From positions 62,141-126,140 of the forward strand of contig NZ_JACKTY010000018.1 of NCBI RefSeq assembly GCF_025822605.1: a DNA stretch of 64,000 bases, read 5' to 3'. The stretch is from Mycolicibacterium komossense (lineage in GTDB: Bacteria > Actinomycetota > Actinomycetes > Mycobacteriales > Mycobacteriaceae). A program made the position numbers and the translations under genes. Shown here in pieces: positions 46,529-56,174 of this stretch. The stretch's first letter is position 1; each line of letters begins with the position of its first letter. Below the pieces are notes generated by a model, which worked only from the letters and a program-made list of their open reading frames with translations, was not told the origin of the DNA and made no database searches.

Positions 46529-47560
46529 TTAGCTAACGGCTTGGTTGAAAATCTTGGTGACCGCACCGTTTTCGCTGTCGAAGAACTTCGGATCGATCGA
46601 ACGCCAGCCGCCGAGGTCGGCGACGGTCCACAACTTCTCCGGCGCCGGGTACTGACCGGCGAATTCGGCGACTACCGCCGGATCAGTCGGCCGGAAGCCG
46701 GCTCGCGCCCACAACCGTTGCGCATCGGCCGTATAGAGAAAGTCGTTGAGCCGGCTCGCCGCGTCGACATGCGGGCCGTCCTCGACCACGGCCACCACGT
46801 TGTCCACCCGCAGCGTCTGCGGTGGGATGACGTGCTCGACGGACTTACCGGCTCGTTCGAGCTCGAGGGCGTTCGCCTCGGTGGTCAGCAGCACGTCCCC
46901 GGCGCCGTTGGCGAAGTTGTCCGCCGCTTCGCGGCCAGTGCCCGGGCCGGCGCCCTTGATGTGCTCGAGCACCAGGGCGTTGAGAAAGGCCATCCCGGCG
47001 GCCGGGTCCTGACCGCCGTTGCTCATCACCGCGTAGCCCGCGACCAGTCCCCACTTGCCGGAACCGGTGAGGACCGGATTGGCCGTGACGACCTGCAGCC
47101 CCGGCTGGAGCAGATCGCCCCAGTTATGGATGTTCTTCGGATTTCCCTCGCGCACAACGAAGGTCACCACCGACCCGAACGGACTACCTGCCGCGGTGCC
47201 CGCGTTCCAGTCTCGGGTCACTTTGTCGGCCTGCACGAGTTGATCAATGCTCGGCGCATCGGCGAGGTTGACGATGTCGGCAGGTTTGCCGTCTTTGATG
47301 TTCTGCACCAGCACACCGGACCCGCCGTAGGTGGGTTCGATCTTGATCCCGGCACCCTGTGGGCTGGCCAGAAACGCGGGGATGACCGCATTCCAGCCGG
47401 GCTGCGAGGAGGTGAACGCCGTCAGCGCCAACCCGTCCTTGGCTGCCTGATCCCGGTCGGTGTCGGCGCCGCCGGCCCTTCCGCACGCGGACACGCTGAC
47501 GGCGGCCACGACCAGCACAGCACACCAACGAAGCACGCGACTACTCCACGTGATGCGCAT
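46529..47560 (-). CDS. Sulfate/thiosulfate-type solute-binding lipoprotein, copy 2
   Basis: 343 residues from ATG 47560. Lipobox VSVSAC. It parallels copy 1 throughout: LTAFTSSQPGWNAVIPAFLA, TYGGSGVLVQNIKDGKPADI, NIHNWGDLLQPGLQVVTANP and SGKWGLVAGYAVMSNGGQDP. This looks like tandem duplication followed by divergence. No transporter partner is encoded in the window. The leader 47561-47953 (393 bp) holds the shared motif, a GCTAAAATAGC palindrome and an 11-bp tandem repeat, but no gene. Confidence 0.85.
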   Translation of the reverse strand: MRITWSSRVLRWCAVLVVAAVSVSACGRAGGADTDRDQAAKDGLALTAFTSSQPGWNAVIPAFLASPQGAGIKIEPTYGGSGVLVQNIKDGKPADIVNLADAPSIDQLVQADKVTRDWNAGTAAGSPFGSVVTFVVREGNPKNIHNWGDLLQPGLQVVTANPVLTGSGKWGLVAGYAVMSNGGQDPAAGMAFLNALVLEHIKGAGPGTGREAADNFANGAGDVLLTTEANALELERAGKSVEHVIPPQTLRVDNVVAVVEDGPHVDAASRLNDFLYTADAQRLWARAGFRPTDPAVVAEFAGQYPAPEKLWTVADLGGWRSIDPKFFDSENGAVTKIFNQAVS

Positions 47561-47610
47561 TCAAAACCCCGCCACTCGCCGATGTCAACAATATTCGACG
47601 AGGATAGCAA

Positions 47611-47620
47611 CAAATTTGCT
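47611..47620 (-). promoter_or_regulatory. Shared upstream motif of the binding-protein pair, copy 2
   Basis: AGCAAATTTG on the minus strand, followed by TTGCTATCC, lies 51 bp before the copy-2 start codon and matches the copy-1 site at 46443-46453. A second palindrome, GCTAAAATAGC (47683-47693), lies further upstream and matches the GCTAAAAATAGC found at copy 1. Confidence 0.45.
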
Positions 47621-47867
47621 GAAAGTGCCAACCGCGGTCTAAATCACACATCACACGCATCGGTGGCCAGAATCGACTCATAGCTAAAATAGCACTTTGG
47701 GAGCAAAAATTGGCAGGTCAAAGACACTTTTGCCGGATGTTTCCGAAGTCGCGCGCCGCGAGTGGGCGCACCGCCGCGTTCGCCTTTGCGGCTTCCGGCG
47801 ATCCACGATAGGCCCGTCGCCCAGCCAGAAGCAGTACCTGGCGCATAACAAAGCCGCATCACTACGA

Positions 47868-47934
47868 CGACACCGGGACGACACCGGGACGACACCGGGA
47901 CGCCACCGGGACGCCACCGGGACGTCACCGGGCG
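47868..47934. repeat. Six-copy 11-bp tandem repeat
   Basis: Unit CGACACCGGGA occurs three times, then CGCCACCGGGA twice, then CGTCACCGGGC, with no gaps. It lies between the end of the O-methyltransferase gene and the leader of binding-protein copy 2. It looks like a variable-number tandem repeat; an unstructured leader or strain marker is possible. Confidence 0.92.
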
Positions 47935-47953
47935 AGCAGCATTAGCGCAGCGT

Positions 47954-48607
47954 TCAGCCCGATACCAGCGCCAACGCGAATCCGTCCCAGCCCTTGCCGC
48001 CGACGGTCTGAATGGCCGCGGTGTCGAGCCGAGGATGACGACCCATCATCTCCAACATCGCGCGGACCGCCGTGGCCTGGGCATCATCGGCAGCGGGATG
48101 GAGCACGCGCCCGTTGCGGATGACGTTGTCGACGACGATCACCGTGCCGGGGTGCCCCAGGTCGATCGCCCACTGCACATAGGCGGAGTTGTTCTCCTTG
48201 TCGGCGTCGATGAAGACGAAGTCGAACTCACCGGAGAGCCTCGGCAGCGTCAGCAGTGCCGCGCCCACGATAATCTCGACGCGATCGGCGATGCCGGCGC
48301 GTTCGAGGTTCGCCGCGGCGATCTCGGCGTGCCGCGGCTCGAATTCCAGTGTGACCACCCTTCCTTGGGGTCCGACGGCACGGGCCAGGCTGATCGTGCT
48401 GTAGCCACCGAGAGTGCCGATCTCCAATACTCTTCTGGCTCCGCACATCTGGATCAAGAGCGACAGGAAGTGCGCAGCCTGCCGGGTGACCTCGATCGGC
48501 GGCAGACCGGCTGCCGCGGAATCGGCCAGTGCCGCGGTCAGAGCCGGATCATCGCCGAGCAGAACATCATCGAGTAGTTGATCGACGGCCTTCTGATCAT
48601 CCATCAC
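47954..48607 (-). CDS. Class I SAM O-methyltransferase (Rv0187-like)
   Basis: 217 residues of the caffeoyl-CoA/catechol O-methyltransferase family. ARRVLEIGTLGGYSTISLAR is the SAM motif, followed by GRVVTLEFEPRHAEIAAANL, the metal site FDFVFIDADKENNSAYVQWA and VIVVDNVIRNGRV. It needs a divalent metal and methylates a small phenolic or similar acceptor; the natural substrate is unknown. The ATG at 48607 overlaps the TGA of the upstream metallohydrolase. Confidence 0.9.
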   Translation of the reverse strand: MMDDQKAVDQLLDDVLLGDDPALTAALADSAAAGLPPIEVTRQAAHFLSLLIQMCGARRVLEIGTLGGYSTISLARAVGPQGRVVTLEFEPRHAEIAAANLERAGIADRVEIIVGAALLTLPRLSGEFDFVFIDADKENNSAYVQWAIDLGHPGTVIVVDNVIRNGRVLHPAADDAQATAVRAMLEMMGRHPRLDTAAIQTVGGKGWDGFALALVSG

Positions 48608-49101
48608 TTCACCCCTTCTTTCGCATAGACAACACGCAGCACGTGCCCGACCTCTGGGCCCATCACCAGTTCGGCGAGCTCACAGAATGTAGCGACGAAA
48701 CCCGGCCCGTGGGCCGGTTCCATGGGGTGAAGATGATGGGCGACCTCGTGCAGTACCACCAACTCACGCATTGCCCAGTCCGCAGATCGGCGGTCGGGCA
48801 CGGCGATAATCGCTGTCCCGTCGGCATTTTCGTAATGTGCGGCAGTGGCGCCGCGCCGGGCCCTGACCCGCAGCGCACCCGCGGACGGCCACCGCTGCGC
48901 CACCGCGGACAGCGTCAACACCTCGTCCACATAGCGCGCAACGGCCTCGATCGAGCCGAAGCGGGCTTCAGGTGGGAGCGTCAGCGACGCGCCGAAGAAG
49001 TCGATACCGCGGGCGCCGTGCTGGGCGGCGCGGTCGAACAACGTCCGCACGAACTCCTCGGCGGCGTAGACCTTGGAGCGCTGCGAATCGCGTTCGCTCA
49101 C
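48604..49101 (-). CDS. TIGR04338-type putative metallohydrolase (Rv0185-like)
   Basis: 165 residues. The zinc motif is LVVLHEVAHHLHP (HExxH) with a third His in AHGPGFVATF, placed near the C-terminus as in the actinobacterial TIGR04338 family. No signal peptide is seen, so it is probably cytoplasmic. It overlaps both neighbours by four bases (DUF2786 gene upstream, O-methyltransferase downstream), so the three are one transcript. Substrate unknown. Confidence 0.85.
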   Translation of the reverse strand: MSERDSQRSKVYAAEEFVRTLFDRAAQHGARGIDFFGASLTLPPEARFGSIEAVARYVDEVLTLSAVAQRWPSAGALRVRARRGATAAHYENADGTAIIAVPDRRSADWAMRELVVLHEVAHHLHPMEPAHGPGFVATFCELAELVMGPEVGHVLRVVYAKEGVK

Positions 49102-49847
49102 TTCTCCAGCGGCGATCGCGCGCCGGGCAACTGGGGGCTGCTGCCCAACCGGGCCCGCTTGCCTGCCCGGTCCCCCGCCTGCCGCGCGGCCGACGAGTAC
49201 CCGGCCGAGGCTCGTGAAGCCTGCCAGGTGCCACGCGCCTTCGACGCGTTGCGGTAATGGTCTTTGAGCTCGATTTCCTTGTCGCGCAGCGCAATAGCCG
49301 TACCGGGCGCGGTGGCTCTGTCTCTCTTGGCATCGCGTTGGGCGTCGTCGCGAGCCTGGGTGAGACGTTGACCCACCCGAGCGCCGAATGCGAGCTGGAA
49401 GTTCAGCCGCGCGGTGATCGTCGGGGTCGGCCGGTGCGCACCCGACCCGACGTAGGCGTCGGAGGCCCGCACCATCTGCACCACCAGACTGGCGTAGAGC
49501 GCGTGAGTGGCGTCGATGTCTTCGGCGAAACCATAGGCGTAGACATACGCCGAGTTCGACGCCACATCACAGCGGACGTCGTTGGCCGCGGCGATCACCG
49601 CAAACAACTGGACGTAGGTGCGCAACCCCTTGGTGCCGGGTTCGCCGATGGTGATCGTGCGTTGTGTCGGTTCTTGTGCGGCAGAACGTTTCGCGGAATG
49701 CGATCTGGCCACGGCGAGGTCGATCGAGGTGGCCGTGGCGAGGCGTTGAGCCGCCGCCATGAACGCTTCCGCCTCGTGGGCGTTGTCGGTGCCTTCGGCC
49801 TGGCGCAGAAGGGCGGCGATACGCGCCAGCATCTTGTCGTCGGTCAT
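49098..49847 (-). CDS. DUF2786 protein (Rv0184-like)
   Basis: 249 residues. The N-terminal 45 residues (MTDDKMLARIAALLRQAEGT, EAEAFMAAAQRLATATSIDL) are the DUF2786 domain. A middle domain (about 60-170, LRTYVQLFAVIAAANDVRCD) resembles the DUF7168-type companion, and a basic C-terminal tail ends LGSSPQLPGARSPLEK. Cytoplasmic; function unknown. It is first in the three-gene overlap chain to the O-methyltransferase. Confidence 0.85.
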   Translation of the reverse strand: MTDDKMLARIAALLRQAEGTDNAHEAEAFMAAAQRLATATSIDLAVARSHSAKRSAAQEPTQRTITIGEPGTKGLRTYVQLFAVIAAANDVRCDVASNSAYVYAYGFAEDIDATHALYASLVVQMVRASDAYVGSGAHRPTPTITARLNFQLAFGARVGQRLTQARDDAQRDAKRDRATAPGTAIALRDKEIELKDHYRNASKARGTWQASRASAGYSSAARQAGDRAGKRARLGSSPQLPGARSPLEK

Positions 49848-49856
49848 GGGGCCACG

Positions 49857-50792
49857 CTAAGGGACCAGTACGACTTTCCCCTGCGCGTGCCCGGTCTGCA
49901 GATACCGATGCGCATCGGCCGCCGCCTCGAGCGGGAAGACCTTGTCGACGATGACACTCAGCTCACCGGCCGCGGCCAACGTGAGCAGTTCGGCCCGGGA
50001 GGCGTCGCGAATCTCCTGTCCGCCGTCGGCGCCGGTGAGTGCCTGGATGCCCAACTCTGCGGCCCGGGCGAAACCGGCGATCGTCGCGATCCGGCTCTTA
50101 TCGGCGACGAGCTCGACCGAGGTATCCAGCGCCTCGTCGGATCCGACCAGGTCAAGAGCTGCCGTGACCGGGCCGATGCCGCGGACCCGGTCGGCCAGTC
50201 CCGGACCGTAGGCAACCGGCTGCGCGTGGTACTTGCGGAGTTGCTCGTGGTTCTTCGGGCTGGCCGTGGCGATCACCGTGGCGCCGCGAGCGACCGCCAA
50301 CTGGACGGCCATCAGACCGACGCCACCGGCGCCGCCGTGGATCAGCACGGTGTCACCTGTCCCCACTCTGGTTTTCACCAACAGGTGCCAGGCCGTTTCG
50401 GCGACCAACAGCAGACCGGCCGCCTGCTCGAAGGACAGAGCAGCAGGCTTGTGCCCGACCTCGGCGGCGTCGACGAGCACCTGCTCGGCGTAACCGGCCC
50501 TGATATTGGTGGCGATCACCTCGTCGCCGACCTGCAGCGCTCCGGTGTACCCGACGGTGTCTCCAGGGCCGACGGCGGCCACGACACCGGCGGCCTCCAT
50601 ACCCACCGGCATCGGCAACGCGGCAGGATCATCACCCATATAACCGCTGTAGAGCTTGTAGTCGATGGGGTTGGTGCCCGCGGCTTTGACGTCGATCAAC
50701 ACCTGCCCCTGACCAGGTTCGGGAAGCACGATGTCTTGTACCGCAAGCTTTTCCGGTCCGCCGTAGCCCGTGGCAACCACCGTCTTAGTCAT
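49857..50792 (-). CDS. NADPH:quinone-type zinc-less alcohol dehydrogenase family oxidoreductase
   Basis: A 311-residue MDR-superfamily enzyme. GroES-like N-terminus (AAGTNPIDYKLYSGYMG, GMEAAGVVAAVG), then the Rossmann domain with VLIHGGAGGVGLMAVQLA and the C-terminal VFPLEAAADAHRYLQTGHAQ. Structural-zinc Cys residues are absent, as in quinone oxidoreductases. Probably reduces quinones or enones with NADPH. It sits 9 bp before the DUF2786 gene and 10 bp after a hydrolase gene, in the same direction. Confidence 0.9.
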   Translation of the reverse strand: MTKTVVATGYGGPEKLAVQDIVLPEPGQGQVLIDVKAAGTNPIDYKLYSGYMGDDPAALPMPVGMEAAGVVAAVGPGDTVGYTGALQVGDEVIATNIRAGYAEQVLVDAAEVGHKPAALSFEQAAGLLLVAETAWHLLVKTRVGTGDTVLIHGGAGGVGLMAVQLAVARGATVIATASPKNHEQLRKYHAQPVAYGPGLADRVRGIGPVTAALDLVGSDEALDTSVELVADKSRIATIAGFARAAELGIQALTGADGGQEIRDASRAELLTLAAAGELSVIVDKVFPLEAAADAHRYLQTGHAQGKVVLVP

Positions 50793-50802
50793 GGCAGGAA
50801 GC

Positions 50803-52730
<1,928 letters not shown>

Positions 52731-52757
52731 TCACCACGGCTGGGTAAGCTCGGCCAG

Positions 52758-53789
52758 GTGAGCGTGCTCGCAGGAACCCTCGATCACGGTGGCTCGTCAC
52801 TCGGTGGCTCGTCACACGGCACAGCCGAGGGTAGGGACGCATTTCTCGCCGACGCCGAGCGCTTCCGGCGCGAACTCTTGGCGCACTGCTACCGAATGAC
52901 GGGCTCCCTGCACGATGCAGAAGACCTGGTGCAGGAAACCTTCCTACGGGCCTGGAAGGCCTACGACCGGTTCGAGGGTAAATCGACGGTCCGCACGTGG
53001 TTACACCGGATCGCCACCAACACCTGCCTGACCGCGCTCGAAGGTCGCGGGCGGCGCCCGCTACCGACCGGGTTGGGCGCACCGAGTTCGGACCCCAGCG
53101 ATGACATCACCGAGCGCACCGAGGTGCCCTGGCTCGAACCGATACCCGACGGTGGAGAGGATCCCGCCGATCCCTCGGTGATCGTCGGCTCCCGCGAATC
53201 GGTGCGGTTGGCGTTCGTCGCCGCTCTCCAGCACCTGCCGCCACGTCAGCGTGCGGTGCTGGTGTTGCGCGATGTTCTGCAGTGGAAGGCCGCCGAGGTT
53301 GCCGACGCGGTCGGCAGTACCACGGCAGCAGTCAACAGCCTGCTGCAGCGGGCGCACGCTCAGCTCGCCGAGGTCGGCCCCAGCCTGGACGACACGATCG
53401 CCCCGCCCGACGAGCCCGCGGCCAGGGACCTGCTGGACTGTTACATCGCGGCGTTCGAGGCTTACGACATCGACACGCTGGTCGCGCTGTTCACCGCCGA
53501 TGCCATCTGGGAAATGCCACCGTTCCCCCAGTGGTACCGCGGGCCGGAGAACATCGGCAGGCTCTCACGCGAGAAGTGCCCGGCCGAGAAGCCCGGCGAT
53601 ATGAAATTCATCCGCACCGCCGCCAACGGCCAACCCGCCGCCGCGATGTACATGCTGGACAAGGCAAGTGGTCAGCACCTGCCATTTCAGCTGCATGTGC
53701 TCGACATCAAGCCCGGCGGGATCTCACATGTCGTCGCGTTCCTGGATGTGTCGCTGTTCCCGCGATTCGGCCTGCCCGAGAACCTGTAG
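52758..53789 (+). CDS. sigG: ECF sigma factor SigG with SnoaL-like C-terminal domain
   Basis: 343 residues from GTG 52758; GTG 52764 is an alternative. Region 2 has HCYRMTGSLHDAEDLVQETF and LRAWKAYDRFEGKSTVRTWL; region 4 has LQHLPPRQRAVLVLRDVLQW and AADAVGS-type HTH with TTAAVNSLLQRA. The last 120 residues (DLLDCYIAAFEAYDIDTLVA, AIWEMPPFPQWYRG) form a SnoaL/NTF2-like sensor domain, as in other ECFs with C-terminal extensions. Part of stress/SOS control in M. tuberculosis. No separate anti-sigma gene is adjacent. Confidence 0.93.
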   Translation: MSVLAGTLDHGGSSLGGSSHGTAEGRDAFLADAERFRRELLAHCYRMTGSLHDAEDLVQETFLRAWKAYDRFEGKSTVRTWLHRIATNTCLTALEGRGRRPLPTGLGAPSSDPSDDITERTEVPWLEPIPDGGEDPADPSVIVGSRESVRLAFVAALQHLPPRQRAVLVLRDVLQWKAAEVADAVGSTTAAVNSLLQRAHAQLAEVGPSLDDTIAPPDEPAARDLLDCYIAAFEAYDIDTLVALFTADAIWEMPPFPQWYRGPENIGRLSREKCPAEKPGDMKFIRTAANGQPAAAMYMLDKASGQHLPFQLHVLDIKPGGISHVVAFLDVSLFPRFGLPENL

Positions 53790-53796
53790 CTCCCGC

Positions 53797-53857
53797 GCCG
53801 AGTGTCCAGTTAGGACACGTTTCCTCGGGCAAACCGGGTGGTAAGTGGACACTCGGC
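53797..53857. repeat. Long palindromic repeat, left flank of the DUF559 gene
   Basis: GCCGAGTGTCCA (53797-53808) and TGGACACTCGGC (53846-53857) are perfect 12-bp arms. A nested GTGTCC-AGTTA-GGACAC lies in the left arm and loop. A related element flanks the other side of the DUF559 gene (54725-54783), sharing the GTCCA-TTA-GACACGTT-CCTCG stretch. The DUF559 stop codon (53810-53812) lies inside this repeat. Confidence 0.85.
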
Positions 53858-54715
53858 AAGCCAGGGGCATCCTGCGGCCCGCAGGGCGTCGACCACTCGG
53901 GATACCACCACCCACGGCCGGTAGCGCAACATGTCGGCGCTGACCCGCACGATGATCCAGCCGTGCTCGGTCAGCTCCACACTTTTGTCGATGTCATGGG
54001 CCCGCCGCTGTGGGTCAGTCCAGTGCTGTTCACCGTCGTATTCGACGCCGACGAGACAGTCCTCGTACCCCATGTCGATACGCGCGAAGGGGTAGCCGCC
54101 CTCGTCATAGACGTGAATCTGGGTCTGCGGTTTGGGCAGGCCGGCTTCGACGAGAAGCATCCGGGTGCGCGTCTCCGGTGGCGATTCCGCGCCGCCATCC
54201 ATCAGCTCCAGCGCCCGCCGGAGTCGAGTCACTCCGCGAGCGCCGCTGTGGCGCTTCGTGAGGTCGGCGGCCTCAGATGGGCCAAGACCGGTCGCATTCG
54301 CCAGTGCGTCGAGGTGGATAACTGCGTCTATCAGCTGATTTCGCCGACCGATATCAAACGCCGTACGCGCTGGCGTAGTCACCGATATTCCACGTACGGC
54401 TTGCACCTCGTCTGCACGCAGCCCGTCGCGGTAGATCGTGATGCCCTGCACACCTTTTCCGCTCCGGCGGATGAGCTCTGCGGGCAACCGAGCATCGACC
54501 CATTTCGCCCTGTGCAGTGTCGCCGCCGATTTCCCGGCCACGACGGCGCGGCGCCCCGACCAAAGCCACGCCGCCTCCGCACGCCAGGCCGCGGTGAGGG
54601 CCTCACCTTTCGGTAGATACACGTCGCGATAGACCAGTTGATGGTCGCGACGCAGGCGCCGTCGGGTCACCATGCCGGCAGCCAGCGCTTCGCTACCCAG
54701 GAACAATCCACTCAT
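53810..54715 (-). CDS. DUF559 / Vsr-like endonuclease-fold protein with AbiEi-like N-terminus
   Basis: 301 residues from ATG 54715; ATG 54736 is an alternative. The N-terminal half (LAAGMVTRRRLRRDHQLVYR, DVYLPKG, KSAATLHRAKW) resembles AbiEi-type antitoxin/HTH regions. The C-terminal half is DUF559, a PD-(D/E)XK-related fold: ESPPETRTRMLLVEAGLPKP, QIHVYDEGGYPFARIDMGY, GVEYDGEQHW. The final residues are encoded by the flanking repeat. Such genes are multicopy and patchy in mycobacteria; nuclease action and mobility are inference. Confidence 0.8.
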   Translation of the reverse strand: MSGLFLGSEALAAGMVTRRRLRRDHQLVYRDVYLPKGEALTAAWRAEAAWLWSGRRAVVAGKSAATLHRAKWVDARLPAELIRRSGKGVQGITIYRDGLRADEVQAVRGISVTTPARTAFDIGRRNQLIDAVIHLDALANATGLGPSEAADLTKRHSGARGVTRLRRALELMDGGAESPPETRTRMLLVEAGLPKPQTQIHVYDEGGYPFARIDMGYEDCLVGVEYDGEQHWTDPQRRAHDIDKSVELTEHGWIIVRVSADMLRYRPWVVVSRVVDALRAAGCPWLAECPLTTRFARGNVS

Positions 54716-54724
54716 TTCTCCCCG

Positions 54725-54783
54725 CCGAAGGTCCACTTAAGACACGTTCCTCGACGAAAAGTGCTCTCTAAGTGGACGTTCGG
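54725..54783. repeat. Long palindromic repeat, right flank of the DUF559 gene
   Basis: CCGAAGGTCCACTTA (54725-54739) and TAAGTGGACGTTCGG (54769-54783) pair at 14 of 15 positions. The left arm and loop align with the element at 53797-53857. It begins nine bases upstream of the DUF559 start, so it could also be the gene's control region. Confidence 0.85.
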
Positions 54784-54857
54784 GTAGTCATTCAAGTCCC
54801 GCATCGCCAACACATCAGGAACTCTGACCGACCTGCGGCGCCCGCACAATTCACCAC

Positions 54858-55292
54858 TCAGCCCAGCCGGCCGAGCACCCGTTCGGTCAGCGAGGCGAGT
54901 GCCCGCAGCTCCTGTGTGCCCATGCCGTCGAAAACCACCGACCGCACGAGTTCCGCGTGCCCCGGCGCGGCGGCAGCCAATGCCGCCCGGCCCCCGTCGG
55001 TGAGGTCGACGTTGGCTCCGCGACGGTCGTCGGCGCGCCCCTCGCGGGTGAGCAGCCCGCGTTCCCGCATCCGGCGCAACTGATGCGACAGCCGGCTCTG
55101 CTCCCAACCCAGGACGTCGCCGAGTTCGCCGACCCGGATCGGGCAGCGCTCGTCGAGGGCGACCAGCACGTCGTAGTCGGCCAATGACAGGCCGCAGTCG
55201 TCCTGCAGCCGCCGGTGCATCGCCACTTGTAATCGGCCGACCATCGTCAAGTAGTTGCGCCACACGTGTTGCTGCTCGTCGCTCAACCACAT
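54858..55292 (-). CDS. MarR-family transcriptional regulator
   Basis: 144 residues. LSLADYDVLVALDERCPIRV, GELGDVLGWEQSRLSHQLRR and the wing MRERGLLTREGRADDRRGAN are the MarR winged-helix signature. It is divergent from the pirin gene, with a palindrome (55314-55325) between them, so it probably represses both. Ligand unknown; pirin partners suggest oxidised aromatic or flavonoid compounds. Confidence 0.9.
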   Translation of the reverse strand: MWLSDEQQHVWRNYLTMVGRLQVAMHRRLQDDCGLSLADYDVLVALDERCPIRVGELGDVLGWEQSRLSHQLRRMRERGLLTREGRADDRRGANVDLTDGGRAALAAAAPGHAELVRSVVFDGMGTQELRALASLTERVLGRLG

Positions 55293-55313
55293 ACGGAGAC
55301 ACTACCGGAATAC

Positions 55314-55325
55314 ATGACACGTCAT
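55314..55325. promoter_or_regulatory. Candidate MarR operator between MarR and pirin genes
   Basis: ATGACACGTCAT has 5-bp arms ATGAC/GTCAT separated by AC, 22 bp before the MarR start and 70 bp before the pirin start. Size and placement suit a MarR dimer site. Confidence 0.5.
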
Positions 55326-55394
55326 CTAGGTTGCTCACTGCATGCCGCCCGGCGACCGCCTAGGCTGGCAGCCACGTCACAAGGAGTGATGACC

Positions 55395-56174
55395 ATGACC
55401 AGCTCGCATACCAGCACCACCACACCCATCGTCGATGTTCGCCGCGCCGCAGATCGCGACAAGACCAAGATCTCGTGGTTGGACTCGAAACACTCGTTCT
55501 CGTTCGGCAGCCATTACGACCCCGCCAACACCCACCACGGCCTGCTCTTGGTGAACAACGACGACACCGTCAAGCCCGGCAGCGGATTCGAAACCCACCC
55601 GCACCGCGATATGGAGATCGTCACGTGGGTCATGCGTGGCTCACTGGTCCACCAGGACTCCACCGGCCACTCGGGTGTCATCTATCCCGGCCTGGCGCAG
55701 CGGATGTCGGCAGGCCGCGGCATTCTGCACTCGGAGAAGAACGACTCCTGGACTCTGACCGGTGACGAAACCCACTCAGAGCCGGTGCATTTCGTTCAGA
55801 TGTGGGTTGTCCCGGACGAAGCCGGTATCACGCCCGGCTACCAGCAGCAGGAGGTCGACGACGAGCTGCTGCGCAAGGGCCTGGTGACCATCGCCTCCGG
55901 CATGCCGCAGTACAAGGACGAGACGGCGATCTCGATCCAAAACAAATACGCCGCACTACGCGGTGCGCGGCTGCAGCCCGGTGAGAGCATCGAATTGCCT
56001 TACGCCCCATACCTGCACCTGTTCATCCCGCGCGGCGATGTCACGCTGGAGGGCGCTGGCGAACTGCACGAAGGTGACGCGGTGCGATTCACCGCCTCAG
56101 GTGGGCAGCGGGTGACCGCGACCGAGCCCGCCGAGATCCTGCTCTGGGAAATGCATGCCGGCTTGGCTGGCTAA
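55395..56174 (+). CDS. Pirin family protein (Rv0181c-like)
   Basis: 259 residues from ATG 55395, eight bases after AAGGAG; ATG 55389 is only two bases from it. The bicupin N-half has HSFSFGSHYDPANTHHGLLL, the metal-type FETHPHRDMEIVTWVMRGSL and HQDSTGHSG; the cupin continues with GRGILHSEKN and HFVQMWVV. Pirins of this type (YhhW-like) can show quercetinase activity or act as redox-linked regulators. Its 3' end overlaps the next gene by 20 bases. Confidence 0.9.
   Translation: MTSSHTSTTTPIVDVRRAADRDKTKISWLDSKHSFSFGSHYDPANTHHGLLLVNNDDTVKPGSGFETHPHRDMEIVTWVMRGSLVHQDSTGHSGVIYPGLAQRMSAGRGILHSEKNDSWTLTGDETHSEPVHFVQMWVVPDEAGITPGYQQQEVDDELLRKGLVTIASGMPQYKDETAISIQNKYAALRGARLQPGESIELPYAPYLHLFIPRGDVTLEGAGELHEGDAVRFTASGGQRVTATEPAEILLWEMHAGLAG

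Noticed and set aside
47868..47934. Possible CRISPR array
   Set aside because: The units are 11 bp and directly adjacent with no spacers, and no cas gene is present; it is a simple tandem repeat.
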